A DNA stretch of 64,000 bases from JBFWVR01 sp050246635. Lineage in GTDB: Bacteria > Acidobacteriota > Vicinamibacteria > Vicinamibacterales > UBA2999. Below are positions 34,078 to 42,948 of the stretch, one piece after another; within the stretch, counting starts at the first letter, position 1, and each line of letters starts with the position of its first letter. Where the stretch lies: contig JBFWVR010000009.1 in NCBI GenBank assembly GCA_050246635.1, positions 62,001 through 126,000 on the forward strand, in the 5' to 3' direction. The notes below the pieces were generated by a model, which saw nothing but the letters and a program-made list of their open reading frames with translations, made no database searches and was not told the DNA's origin. The translations under genes and the position numbers were made by a program.

Positions 34078-35154
34078 ATGGGCATGTTCGGCGGCAGCGA
34101 GGACAAGACCGAAAAACCCACAGGGCGACGGCTCCAGGACGCCAGGAAGAAGGGGCAGATGGCGCGCAGCGTGCGCGCGCCCCGAGCGGCCTCGCTGGCC
34201 GCGGCCCTGGCGGTCTTCAGCTTCTCCGGCGGCCCGATGATCGACCGGCTCACCACGACCATGGGCGAGACGCTGGCACGGCTCGGGGACAAGCCCCTGC
34301 GCACGATCTCGGACGGCGAGCTCTTCCGGCTGCTGCTCGAGAACGGCGCGCTGCTCGGCCTGATTGTCGGCCCGCTCGCCCTCGCCGTCGCCCTGGCGGT
34401 CGTGGCCGTGCAGGTGGCGCAGGGCGGGTGGAACTTCGCCAGCGAGGCCCTCCAGTTCGACCTGAACAAGCTGAACCCGGCCGCCGGCATCTCGCGGCTC
34501 ATGGGGCAGGGCCCGGTGGAGCTCGTGATGATGCTCGTGCCGGCCGGCATCGTGGCGTGGATTGCGTGGCAGCAGATCAGCGGGCTGATCGGTGGCGGCG
34601 TCATCCTCGCGCGCATCCCGCCCATGGAGGCGGCCCGCGCCGGCTGGGACGTGGCGCACGGGTTGTTCGTCCAGGTGACGGTGACGCTGCTGGTGCTGGC
34701 CGGCGCGGACTACGCGCTCCAGAAGTACCGCCACATCAAGTCGCTGAAGATGACCAAGCAGGAGGTCAAGGACGACAACAAGATGCAGGACGGCAACCCG
34801 CTCATCAAGGGGCGGGTCCGCAGCCTGCAGCGCCAGATCGCGATGCGCCGCATGCTCGGCGACGTCGCCAGGGCCACCGTTGTCGTGACCAACCCGACGC
34901 ACTTCGCGGTCGCGCTCGAGTACGACCGCCAGACCATGGCGGCGCCGCGGATCCTGGCGAAGGGCCGGGACAAGCTGGCGCTGCGCATCAAGACGCTCGC
35001 GCGCGAGCACGGGGTGCCCATGGTCGAGAACCGGCCGCTGGCCCAGGCCCTCTACTGGGGCGCCGAGGTCGGCGAGTTCATCCCGGCGCCGCTCTTCGAG
35101 GCCGTCGCCGAGGTGCTGGCATACCTGATTCGCCTCAAGCAGCTCGCGCTCTAG
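34078..35154 (+). CDS. flhB: Flagellar export switch protein FlhB
   Basis: 358 residues. The N-terminus (EDKTEKPTGRRLQDARKKGQ) is the FlhB signature, followed by four membrane helices and a cytosolic domain with the autocleavage site N272-P-T-H (VTNPTHFAVALEY). Cleavage between Asn and Pro, with FliK, switches export from hook to filament proteins. The gate partners fliP, fliQ, fliR lie just upstream and flhA 12 bases downstream. Confidence 0.97.
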   Translation: MGMFGGSEDKTEKPTGRRLQDARKKGQMARSVRAPRAASLAAALAVFSFSGGPMIDRLTTTMGETLARLGDKPLRTISDGELFRLLLENGALLGLIVGPLALAVALAVVAVQVAQGGWNFASEALQFDLNKLNPAAGISRLMGQGPVELVMMLVPAGIVAWIAWQQISGLIGGGVILARIPPMEAARAGWDVAHGLFVQVTVTLLVLAGADYALQKYRHIKSLKMTKQEVKDDNKMQDGNPLIKGRVRSLQRQIAMRRMLGDVARATVVVTNPTHFAVALEYDRQTMAAPRILAKGRDKLALRIKTLAREHGVPMVENRPLAQALYWGAEVGEFIPAPLFEAVAEVLAYLIRLKQLAL

Positions 35155-35166
35155 CCGAGGACGCCC

Positions 35167-37194
35167 ATGGACGGCAAGACTCCACTCAGCCACCTCATCG
35201 CGCCGGCCGCCCTCGTCATGGTGGTGGGGCTGATGATCATCCCGCTGCCACCGCTGGTCATCGACCTGCTGCTGTCGGTGGACATCGGCCTCGCGGTCGT
35301 GCTGCTGCTGACCTCCATCTACGTGAAGGAGGCCATCCAGTTCTCGGTCTTCCCGTCGCTGCTGCTGCTCCTCACCCTGATGCGCCTGTCGCTCAACGTC
35401 GCCTCCACGCGGCTCGTGCTGCTGCACGGACAGGACGGCGTCGAGGCGGCCGGGCACGTGATCATGGCCTTCGGCCAGTTCGTCGTCGGCGGCAACTTCG
35501 TCGTCGGCATCGTCGTGTTCCTGGTGCTCGTGGCCATCCAGTACGTGGTCATCAACCACGGCGCGGTCCGCATCTCGGAGGTGACGGCGCGGTTCACCCT
35601 CGACGCCCTGCCCGGCAAGCAGATGGCCATCGACGCGGACCTGAACGCCGGCATCATCGACGAGTCCGAGGCGCGGGAGCGGCGCGACCGCGTGCGCCGC
35701 GAGGCCGACTTCTACGGCGCCATGGACGGCGCGATCCGCTTCACGCAGCGCGACTCGGTCGCGGCGCTGCTCATCACCGGCATCAACATCATCGGCGGGC
35801 TGCTCATCGGCGTGCTCCAGCACGGCCTCGACCTGGGCACCGCGGCCGAGACCTACACCATCCTGACCATCGGCGAGGGCCTGGTCACCGCCATTCCCGC
35901 GCTGCTCGTCTCGGTGTCGGGCGCGCTCATCACGACGCGCGCCGCCAGCCAGACCAACCTGGGCGCCGAGGTCGCGGGGCAGTTGTTCACCGGCGTGCGG
36001 CCGCTGGCCTTCGGCGCGGGCGCGCTGCTCGCGATGGCCCTCGTGCCGGGCCTGCCGAAGGCGCCGTTCTTCATCGTCGGCCTGGTGCTCGGCAGCGCGG
36101 CGTGGGTCAACCGCCAGCGCGCCGTGGCGGCCGCCGACGAGCCCGAGGCCGCGGCGGCCCCGCCGGCCGACCCGCTGGAGCAGGCGGTCGCCATCGATCC
36201 GCTGTCGGTCGAGGTCGGCTACGCGCTCATCTCGCTGGTGGACGAGCGGCAGGGCGGCACGCTGCTGACCCGCGTCCGGTCGATCCGCCGCCAGATTGCC
36301 GCCGACACGGGGCTGGTCGTGCCCTCGGTGCACATCGCCGACAACCTCCAGCTCGGCCCCCGCACCTACTCGATCCTCGTGAAGGGCGTGGAGGTCGCGC
36401 GCGGCGAGCTGTTCCCCGATCGGCTCCTCGCGATCAACCCCGGGCTCGGCGGCACGCCCATCGAGGGCACGCCGACCAAGGAGCCGGCGTTCGGGCTGCC
36501 CGCCTGGTGGATCGGGCAGGACCAGCGGGAGCGCGCCACCACGGCCGGCTACACGGTCGTGGACCCGACGACGGCGCTCTCGACGCACCTGTCGGAGACC
36601 ATCCGGAACTTCCTCCCGGAGCTGCTGACCCGCCAGCAGACCAAGGAGATGGTCGACCGCGTGGGCCAGACGTCGCCGAAGCTGGTCGAGGACCTCGTGC
36701 CCAAGGTGCTGCCGCTCGGCGAGATCCAGCGGGTGCTGCGGAATCTCCTGCGGGAACGCGTGCCGGTGAAGGACCTCACCACCATCCTCGAAGCCATGGC
36801 GGACGCCGCCACGGCGACCAAGGACCCGGAGGCGATCACCGAACAGGTCCGGCAGGGGCTGGGCCGCGCCATCTGCCGCCAGTACCAGACCGAGAAGGGC
36901 GAGCTGCCGGCCATCGGGCTGGCCCCGGCGTTGGAGGAGCGACTCCTGGCGTCGGTGGTCCGGACGGACCACGGCATCGTGCTGGCGCTCGAGCCCACGG
37001 ATGCCCAGTCTCTGGCCACGCGACTGGCGCGCGCGCTCGAAGGGGCGGTGGCACAGCCCGTGCTTCTGTGTTCTCCAGCGTTGCGGCCACACCTCTTCAG
37101 GCTCTTCTCACGGGTGCTGCCGCACTTGGGCGTGCTCTCGCACAACGAAGTGCCACCGCACGTCCGCATAGCCACTGTCGCGGTGCTCGACTGA
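35167..37194 (+). CDS. flhA: Flagellar export gate protein FlhA
   Basis: 675 residues. Eight membrane helices occupy about 1-310, including LMRLSLNVASTRLVL and the FHIPEP signature region around DALPGKQMAIDADLNAG. The cytosolic C-terminal domain (about 345-675) binds chaperone-substrate complexes, FliI and FliJ. FlhA forms the nonameric ring of the export gate and uses proton motive force. One base separates it from flhF. Confidence 0.97.
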   Translation: MDGKTPLSHLIAPAALVMVVGLMIIPLPPLVIDLLLSVDIGLAVVLLLTSIYVKEAIQFSVFPSLLLLLTLMRLSLNVASTRLVLLHGQDGVEAAGHVIMAFGQFVVGGNFVVGIVVFLVLVAIQYVVINHGAVRISEVTARFTLDALPGKQMAIDADLNAGIIDESEARERRDRVRREADFYGAMDGAIRFTQRDSVAALLITGINIIGGLLIGVLQHGLDLGTAAETYTILTIGEGLVTAIPALLVSVSGALITTRAASQTNLGAEVAGQLFTGVRPLAFGAGALLAMALVPGLPKAPFFIVGLVLGSAAWVNRQRAVAAADEPEAAAAPPADPLEQAVAIDPLSVEVGYALISLVDERQGGTLLTRVRSIRRQIAADTGLVVPSVHIADNLQLGPRTYSILVKGVEVARGELFPDRLLAINPGLGGTPIEGTPTKEPAFGLPAWWIGQDQRERATTAGYTVVDPTTALSTHLSETIRNFLPELLTRQQTKEMVDRVGQTSPKLVEDLVPKVLPLGEIQRVLRNLLRERVPVKDLTTILEAMADAATATKDPEAITEQVRQGLGRAICRQYQTEKGELPAIGLAPALEERLLASVVRTDHGIVLALEPTDAQSLATRLARALEGAVAQPVLLCSPALRPHLFRLFSRVLPHLGVLSHNEVPPHVRIATVAVLD

Positions 37195-37195
37195 C

Positions 37196-38317
37196 ATGCA
37201 ACTCAAACGCGTCTGCCGTTCCAGCGTGAAAGAAGCCCTCGCGGCCGTCCGGGCCGAACTCGGGCCTGACGCGCTCGTCCTGTCCACCCGCTTCGTGCCG
37301 GCCTCGGGCCTGCGCGGCCTCATGGGCCAGCGGGACGTCGAGGTCACCGCCGCATCGGATCCGACCCTGTCGGAGGTTCGACAGCAGCAGGCGGCCAGCC
37401 GCCCGCCGGTGGCCGCGGACGCCCTGCGGGAGTCGATCGAGCGACGTTCCGCGAGCGTGGCCCGCGCGCCGCGTCCGCCAGCCCCGCTGTTCGACGAGGT
37501 GGACGAACCGCCGACACGTCGGCCCGCCGCCCGCCGCCGCCCGGCCGAGGACCACGCCGCCGCCGACGACGCCCTGGTCGCACGGCTCATGGCCACCGGG
37601 CTGGACCGCGAGCTGGCGCGAGACGTGGTGAGCGCGCTCCCGAAGAAGTCGCGCCGGACCGCGTCGCTCGAGGCGCTGCGCAAGGCGCTCTCGAGCCGCC
37701 TGGCCCCGATTGCCGCGGGCAACGACCGGTACGCGCCCATCGAGGTGTTCGTCGGGCCGCCCGGGGCGGGCAAGACCACGACGATTGCGAAGATTGCCGC
37801 GCAGGAGCGGGCGCGCCGTGGCGCGCGCCTGAGCCTGCTGGCGGCTGACGGCTTCCGCGTGGGGGCGGTCGAACAGCTCCGGCTCTACGCCGAGATCATC
37901 GGCGCCCCGTTCTCCGTCGCCCGCAGCGCGGGCGACATCGACCTGGCGGTGACCGAGCTCTCGCGTCCCGTGCTCGTCGACACCGCCGGCCGATCCCCGT
38001 CCGACACGAGCCTCGCCGACATGTTCTCGGTGTTCGCCGGCCGCAAGGGCGTGCGCACGCACCTCGTGCTGCCCGCGACGACCGCGCCCCGCGCGGCCGA
38101 GCGTATCCTCGACCGCTACCAGGCCGCCCGGCCGGACCGCGTGGTGCTGACCCGCGTGGACGAGGCCGACGCCTGGTCGCCGCTGCTCCCCATGCTCCGC
38201 GAGCGGGGACTGACCCTGTCGTATCTCGGCACCGGGCAGTCGGTGCCGGACGACCTCGCCCGCGTCACGCCGGCCATGCTGGCCGACGCCGTGCTCGGCG
38301 ACGAGGTGGCGGCATGA
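37196..38317 (+). CDS. flhF: Flagellar SRP-like GTPase FlhF
   Basis: 373 residues. The N-terminal B domain starts MQLKRVCRSSVKEALAAVRA; a basic linker follows, then the NG domain with P-loop VGPPGAGKTTTIAKIAA (about 184-200), LLAADGFRVGAVEQL, LVDTAGRSP and LTRVDEADAW (TRVD in place of TKxD). FlhF fixes flagellar position and number, usually at a pole, with FlhG. The pair suggests polar or otherwise number-controlled flagella. It overlaps flhG by 4 bases. Confidence 0.95.
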   Translation: MQLKRVCRSSVKEALAAVRAELGPDALVLSTRFVPASGLRGLMGQRDVEVTAASDPTLSEVRQQQAASRPPVAADALRESIERRSASVARAPRPPAPLFDEVDEPPTRRPAARRRPAEDHAAADDALVARLMATGLDRELARDVVSALPKKSRRTASLEALRKALSSRLAPIAAGNDRYAPIEVFVGPPGAGKTTTIAKIAAQERARRGARLSLLAADGFRVGAVEQLRLYAEIIGAPFSVARSAGDIDLAVTELSRPVLVDTAGRSPSDTSLADMFSVFAGRKGVRTHLVLPATTAPRAAERILDRYQAARPDRVVLTRVDEADAWSPLLPMLRERGLTLSYLGTGQSVPDDLARVTPAMLADAVLGDEVAA

Positions 38318-39174
38318 GCGCGATGGCGGTGGACTTCACGCCGGGCGACAGCTGCACGGTCGTCGGCATCACGAGCGGGAAGGGGGGCGTCGGCAAGACG
38401 GCCCTGGCCATCAACCTGGCCATTGCGCTGGCCCGCCGGGGCCACCGCGTGGGGCTGGTCGACGCCGACTTCGCGCTCGGCAAGATCGACGTGATGCTCG
38501 GGCTGACGCCCCGCGCCCACCTCGGGCACGTGCTCGGCGGGGAGCGGGCCCTCGAAGAGACGGTGCTCACCGGGCCCGCCGGCATCCAGGTCGTGCCCGC
38601 CGGCACGGGCATCCGGCAGCTCGCCGCGCTCGACCCCGAGCACTGGCTGCGGCTCGCGCACGGCCTCGAGCGGTTCCGTGAGAACCTCGATTTCCTGCTC
38701 CTCGACACGGCAGCCGGCGTCTCCGACAACGTGGTCGACCTGATGGCGGCCTGCCAGCGCGTGCTGGTGGTGACCTCGCCCGACCCCTCGGCGCTGGTCG
38801 ACGGCTACGCCGTCGTCAAGCTGGTGGCCGGCGAGGCGCCCGGGGCCGACCTCGGTCTCGTCGTGAACCAGGCGCGCACGCCCGAGGAGGCCAGCCTGGT
38901 CTTCCGGCACCTCGAGACGGCCGCGCGGCGGTTCCTGGGGCGTCGTCTCTCGTTCTACGGCTCCATCCCGCACGATCCCGCGCTGGGCGAGGCCGTGCGC
39001 GCGCAACAGGCGCTGGTGGACCTGGTGCCCCAGGCCCCGGCCAGCCGCTCGTTCCGGCTCCTGGCCTCCCGGCTTGCCGGGCTCGGGCCGGTGCCGAGCC
39101 AGACCCTTCGCCTGCCGGCCCGTACGCTGGCGCTGGCGTACTCCCGAACCTCCGAGGTGTCCCGGTGCGCATGA
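38314..39174 (+). CDS. flhG: Flagellar number regulator FlhG (MinD-like ATPase)
   Basis: 286 residues. The deviant Walker A GITSGKGGVGKTALAIN, VGLVDADFALGKIDVMLGL, and FLLLDTAAGVSDNVVDLM are MinD/FlhG motifs. A MinD-type membrane-targeting helix is not obvious; the C-terminus is Arg/Leu rich. FlhG stimulates FlhF GTPase and limits flagellar number, and binds FliM/FliY in other species, whose genes follow here. The stop overlaps the fliA ATG. Confidence 0.94.
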   Translation: MSAMAVDFTPGDSCTVVGITSGKGGVGKTALAINLAIALARRGHRVGLVDADFALGKIDVMLGLTPRAHLGHVLGGERALEETVLTGPAGIQVVPAGTGIRQLAALDPEHWLRLAHGLERFRENLDFLLLDTAAGVSDNVVDLMAACQRVLVVTSPDPSALVDGYAVVKLVAGEAPGADLGLVVNQARTPEEASLVFRHLETAARRFLGRRLSFYGSIPHDPALGEAVRAQQALVDLVPQAPASRSFRLLASRLAGLGPVPSQTLRLPARTLALAYSRTSEVSRCA

Positions 39175-39923
39175 CGACCGCGGCTGCGGCCACAGATCTG
39201 GTGGAAGACCACGCCGAGCGTGACCAGCTGGTCATGGACCACGTCCCGCTCGTGAAGACGCTGGCGCAGCGGCTGGCCCAGCGCCTGCCGTCCCAGGTCG
39301 AGATGAACGATCTCGTCAGCGTCGGCATCATGGGCCTGATCGACGCCGCCAGCCGGTACCGCGCCTCGTCCGGCGTGCCGTTCGAGGCCTTCGCCCGCCG
39401 CCGCGTGCAGGGCGCGATGCTCGACGCGCTGCGGGATCTCGACTGGGCGCCGCGCTCGCTGCGCAAGCTCCGTCGCACGATCGACTCGGCGGTCGCGCAA
39501 CTGCGTCACGAGCTCGGGCGGGAGCCCGCCGAGGCGGAGATCGCCGGCGCGATGCAGATGTCGGCCGACGAGTACGACAAGGCGCTCGACCAGGTGCGGA
39601 GCCTCGAGATCGGCGCGCTGCGCCAGCTCGACGCCACCACGCCCGACGGCGGGTCGCTGCTCGAGCTGTGCGTGGACCCGGACGAAGGCCCGGAAGTGCA
39701 CCTGCAGCGCACCGAGCTGAAGTCGCACCTGGCCGCGGCCATCGGGGAGCTCCCCGAGCGGGAACGGCAGGTGCTCGCGCTCTACTACCAGGAAGAGCTG
39801 ACCATGGCGGAGATTGGCGCGGTGATCGGCGTCTGCGAGTCGCGGGTCTCCCAGCTGCGTTCGCTCGCCATCTCGCGCCTGCGCGCCTCGCTGCGGGAGC
39901 GCCTGGGCCTCGCCCTGAAGTAG
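39171..39923 (+). CDS. fliA: RNA polymerase sigma factor FliA (sigma-28)
   Basis: 250 residues. Regions 2, 3 and 4 are clear: LVSVGIMGLIDAASRYR (2), FEAFARRRVQGAMLDALRDLDWAPRSLR (2.4 to 3.0), and ERQVLALYYQEELTMAEIGA with CESRVSQLRSLAISRLR (4). FliA reads late flagellar and chemotaxis promoters; matching elements are seen before cheY, flgM, fliD and both flagellins. Its anti-sigma FlgM is encoded at 48123. ATG 39171 overlaps the flhG stop. Confidence 0.96.
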   Translation: MTTAAAATDLVEDHAERDQLVMDHVPLVKTLAQRLAQRLPSQVEMNDLVSVGIMGLIDAASRYRASSGVPFEAFARRRVQGAMLDALRDLDWAPRSLRKLRRTIDSAVAQLRHELGREPAEAEIAGAMQMSADEYDKALDQVRSLEIGALRQLDATTPDGGSLLELCVDPDEGPEVHLQRTELKSHLAAAIGELPERERQVLALYYQEELTMAEIGAVIGVCESRVSQLRSLAISRLRASLRERLGLALK

Positions 39924-39947
39924 CCCGGCCTACGCGGGACGACGGAC

Positions 39948-40985
39948 ATGGGAAAGATTCTCTCGCAGGAAGAAATCGACGCCCTGCTGAACTCGGCCGG
40001 GCAGATCCAGGCCGAGCAGGCGCCGTCGCCGGAGATCCCGGCGCAGGCGGGCGCGATCACCTACAACTTCCGGCGCCCCGACCGGGTCTCGAAGGACCAG
40101 ATCCGATCGCTGCACTTCCTGCACGACCGCTTCGCGCGGAACGTGGCGACGTCCCTCTCCGCCTTCCTCCGCGCCGTCAGCGACGTCTCGATCGTCTCGG
40201 TGGAGCAGTTCGCCTACTCCGAGTTCCTGATGTCGCTGCCCGACCCGACCGCGTTCTACGCGATCCACGCCGAGCCGCAGGACATCCTGTGCGCGCTCGA
40301 GGTCAATCCCGCCGTCGCCTTCACGATGGTCGACCGGCTGCTCGGGGGCAGCGGGCAGGGGGCCAGCACGCTCCATCGGGCCTTGACCGAGATCGAGCAG
40401 AACGTCGTCGACTCGGTCGTGAAGCTGGTCCTCGACAACCTGAACGAGGCCTGGCGGGCGATGGTCGAGATCGACTTCACCATCCAGAACCGCGAGACGC
40501 GGCCCCAGATGATGTCGGTCGCGGCGCCCAACGAGGTCGTCGTGCTCGTCGTCTTCGACGTGCGCATCGGCGAGACGCGCGGGATGATGAACCTCTGCAT
40601 CCCCGCCGCGCTCATCGAGTCGTCCGGCGCGAGCTTCGTGCAGGGCTGGCACCGCACCCGGAAGGAACCGACGGTCGCCGACCGCACCCGGCTGCGCGAG
40701 AGCCTGCGGCGCGTGCGCCTGCCCGTGGCGGCCCGGCTCGAGACCGTCATGCCCGCCCGTGAGCTGCTCGAACTGCGGGCTGGCGACATCATCTCGCTCG
40801 GCCGGCCCCTGCGCGACCCGGTGAACGTCTGGGTCGGCGACACCCCCAAGATGCTCGGCCGCCTCGTCCGCAACGACGAGCGCGCCGCCGTTGCCGTCCT
40901 CGACGGCGTGAGGCCGCCCCTCGACACGGGGCAGCGCCTCCTCCAGGAGTCCAACGCACATGTCGCAGACGCCTCGCTCGTCTGA
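39948..40985 (+). CDS. fliM: Flagellar motor switch protein FliM
   Basis: 345 residues. The N-terminal CheY-P docking peptide is intact (ILSQEEIDALLNSAG). The CheC-like middle domain (about 45-235) and C-terminal SpoA domain (LRRVRLPVAARLETVMPARE, then LRAGDIISLGRPL) follow. FliM bridges FliG and FliN in the C-ring and receives CheY-P. It overlaps the FliY-like gene by 26 bases. Confidence 0.97.
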   Translation: MGKILSQEEIDALLNSAGQIQAEQAPSPEIPAQAGAITYNFRRPDRVSKDQIRSLHFLHDRFARNVATSLSAFLRAVSDVSIVSVEQFAYSEFLMSLPDPTAFYAIHAEPQDILCALEVNPAVAFTMVDRLLGGSGQGASTLHRALTEIEQNVVDSVVKLVLDNLNEAWRAMVEIDFTIQNRETRPQMMSVAAPNEVVVLVVFDVRIGETRGMMNLCIPAALIESSGASFVQGWHRTRKEPTVADRTRLRESLRRVRLPVAARLETVMPARELLELRAGDIISLGRPLRDPVNVWVGDTPKMLGRLVRNDERAAVAVLDGVRPPLDTGQRLLQESNAHVADASLV

Positions 40986-41766
40986 GCTCGTCGCCGCCCT
41001 CGCTCGGGAGTTCGCGTCGGCGGTCGGCGCCATGGCCGGCGGGTCCGGCGCGCTCGAGCCGGCCGACATCCCGGCCGACCCGATCCGCTGGCTCATCGTG
41101 CTCGGCGTGAGCGGCAGCGAAACGGGACGGCTGGTGATCGGCCTGCCCGAGACGGCGGGCCGCGAACTGACCGGCCGCATCATGGGGCTCGACGAGCCGG
41201 CCCCCGACGGCGCGGTCACCGACACGCTGCAGGAGTTCGGGGGTCAGGCCGCCGGCGCCCTGGGTCAGGAATCCGTCGCTGCCGGCCTCAAGTTCGCCGT
41301 CTCCCTCGAGGACGCGTCCGGAGAATCGACAGACGACGCGGTCGGCTTCACCATCCCGCTCGGCGACGAGGCGAAGGCGGCCTTCGCGGTGTGGGGGGCG
41401 GTGGAGACGCTGGCGCCGGCGCTCGAGACCGGGCCGGTGGACGAGCCCGTAATTGACTCATCACGAAAGACTTCCGAGCCGCTTCCGATGCCGGCCGGCA
41501 CCCCGGCCAACCTCGATGTCATCCTCGACATCGACCTGCCGGTGACCGTGCGCTTCGGCGTGACCGATCTCCCGCTCAACTCCCTGGCCCGCCTCGGGCC
41601 CGGCTCGATCATCGATCTGGCGCGCTCGCCGGACGACCCGGTGGACCTCCTCGTCAGCGGCAAGGTTGTTGCGAGAGGGGAGGTCGTGGTGGTCTCCGGC
41701 AACTACGGGGTGCGGATCCTCGAGGTCGTGAGCACCGCCGACCGTATCCGGAGCATGGGAGCCTGA
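40960..41766 (+). CDS. fliY: FliY/FliN-type switch protein with N-terminal CheX/CheC-like region
   Basis: 268 residues. The C-terminal about 80 residues are a SpoA domain (LDVILDIDLPVTVRFGVTDLP, IIDLARSPDDPVDLLVSGKV, RGEVVVVSGNYGVRILEV). The N-terminal about 150 residues look like a CheC/CheX-type fold (GRLVIGLPETAGRELTGRIM, TDTLQEFGGQAAGAL), but its E-x-x-N phosphatase helix reads LQEFGGQAAGAL, so catalytic residues seem degenerate. It lacks the EIDALL peptide of FliM. Together with the short FliN the cell has two FliN-type proteins, as in some spirochaetes and epsilonproteobacteria. Confidence 0.85.
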   Translation: MSQTPRSSELVAALAREFASAVGAMAGGSGALEPADIPADPIRWLIVLGVSGSETGRLVIGLPETAGRELTGRIMGLDEPAPDGAVTDTLQEFGGQAAGALGQESVAAGLKFAVSLEDASGESTDDAVGFTIPLGDEAKAAFAVWGAVETLAPALETGPVDEPVIDSSRKTSEPLPMPAGTPANLDVILDIDLPVTVRFGVTDLPLNSLARLGPGSIIDLARSPDDPVDLLVSGKVVARGEVVVVSGNYGVRILEVVSTADRIRSMGA

Positions 41767-41769
41767 CCG

Positions 41770-42168
41770 ATGGAGATGACGAGCTGGATTCTGGGTGGCC
41801 TGACGCTGGTGTGCCTGGTGCAGGGCGTGCTGCTGTTCCGCGTCCTGCGGATGCTGGGCGCGATGGAACGGGCCGAGGACCGGCTGTCGCAGTTCAGCGG
41901 GGCGCTCGCCCTGCTCACCGAAACGACCGAGTCGGGCTTCCGCGCCCTCGCCCTCGAACTGGGCCGCCTGGGCAAGACGGGCGCCGCGGCGGCGTCGAGC
42001 CGCTCGACGAACGGGCGCGTGTCCCGCGCCGCCAAACGCGGCCGCTCGGTTCCGGAAATCGCCGCGGCCGAGGACGTGTCGGAAGGGGAGGTGCGGTTGC
42101 GCCTCAGCCTCGCCGAACGCGGCCGGACGGCGAAGGAGAATGGTCATGCCTCGCTGCGCGCGCGCTGA
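41770..42168 (+). CDS. Flagellar-operon membrane protein of unknown function (DUF2802-like layout)
   Basis: 132 residues. One N-terminal membrane helix (about 6-25, WILGGLTLVCLVQGVLLFRVL) is followed by a coiled-coil stretch (MERAEDRLSQFSGALALLTE) and a C-terminal small helix-turn-helix-like end (RSVPEIAAAEDVSEGEVRLRL). Proteins of this layout occur in flagellar clusters of other bacteria, for example next to fliY-like genes, with no known role. It overlaps the next gene by 23 bases. Confidence 0.6.
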   Translation: MEMTSWILGGLTLVCLVQGVLLFRVLRMLGAMERAEDRLSQFSGALALLTETTESGFRALALELGRLGKTGAAAASSRSTNGRVSRAAKRGRSVPEIAAAEDVSEGEVRLRLSLAERGRTAKENGHASLRAR

Positions 42169-42946
42169 GTGCGGCCGGTGGCGGCCGGACGTGCTCGTCC
42201 GGAACGCCAATGTCGGTGTGCACCTGGACGGCCACTGGTACTGCTCGTCGGGCTGTGTCGAGACGCAGACCCGGCGGCGGCTGATGGTGCCGAAGCCACT
42301 GTCGCTGCGGCCGCCGGCCATCCCGCCGCTGCGCCTCGGCACGCTGCTCATCCACCTCGGGGTCGCGACGCCGGCGCTGCTGCGCCAGGCCGCCGAGGCC
42401 CAGCGGAAGAGCGGGTTGCGCATCGGCGCCCAGCTCCGCGCCATGGGGGTCGTCTCCGCCACCGACGTGTTGCGCGGGTTGTCGGCCCAGGCGGGTGTCG
42501 GGTACCTGACGCACGTCGATCCGTCGTGTGTGCGTGAGGCGCCAGGCCGCCTGTCGGTCGATGTGATCCGCGCCCTGGGGCTCGTGCCGGTCGAAGCGGA
42601 TGCCACCGTCCAGCGGCTTCGCGTCGCCTGTGTGGCGCCCGTGCCGCGGGTGGCGATTGGCGCCCTTTACGAGCTCACGCGCTGGGCCATCGAGCCCCTG
42701 CTGGTGAGTGACGAGCACCTCGAGCCCCTGATCGCGGCCTATGGCAGTGCCGTGAGCGGGCCGCGGGCGATCGGCGCCCACACGGTGCGCCGCGTGGACG
42801 AGGCCGCCCGCTGGATTGCCCAGACGGCGCAGGCCGCACCGGGCGTGAAGATGAGCGAAACCCGGTTCGATCCCTATCTCTGGGTCCGGCTCGAGAGCGA
42901 CGCGCGCGTCGAGGACGTGCTCATCGCGGAGTCGGCGGGGAGCTGA
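42146..42946 (+). CDS. Zinc-ribbon plus MshEN (GspE N-terminal) domain protein in the flagellar operon
   Basis: 266 residues. A putative zinc site (CARAEC near the N-terminus and CSSGC about 20 residues later) is followed by an MshEN-type region: LRLGTLLIHLGVATPALLRQ, then IGAQLRAMGVVSATDVLRGL and VGYLTHVD. MshEN repeats (RLGxxL with regular leucines) bind c-di-GMP in type II secretion and pilus ATPases, but here no ATPase follows. It may be a stand-alone c-di-GMP receptor that couples second messenger to the motor or gate. ATG 42146 has AGGAG 7 bases upstream. flgF starts 2 bases after its stop. Confidence 0.6.
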   Translation: MPRCARAECGRWRPDVLVRNANVGVHLDGHWYCSSGCVETQTRRRLMVPKPLSLRPPAIPPLRLGTLLIHLGVATPALLRQAAEAQRKSGLRIGAQLRAMGVVSATDVLRGLSAQAGVGYLTHVDPSCVREAPGRLSVDVIRALGLVPVEADATVQRLRVACVAPVPRVAIGALYELTRWAIEPLLVSDEHLEPLIAAYGSAVSGPRAIGAHTVRRVDEAARWIAQTAQAAPGVKMSETRFDPYLWVRLESDARVEDVLIAESAGS

Positions 42947-42948
42947 CG

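Noticed and set aside
33934..37092. Very long open frame on the minus strand opposite fliR-flhB-flhA
   Set aside because: A GC-rich mirror of well-defined export genes; low-complexity Arg/His/Gln composition and no family resemblance.
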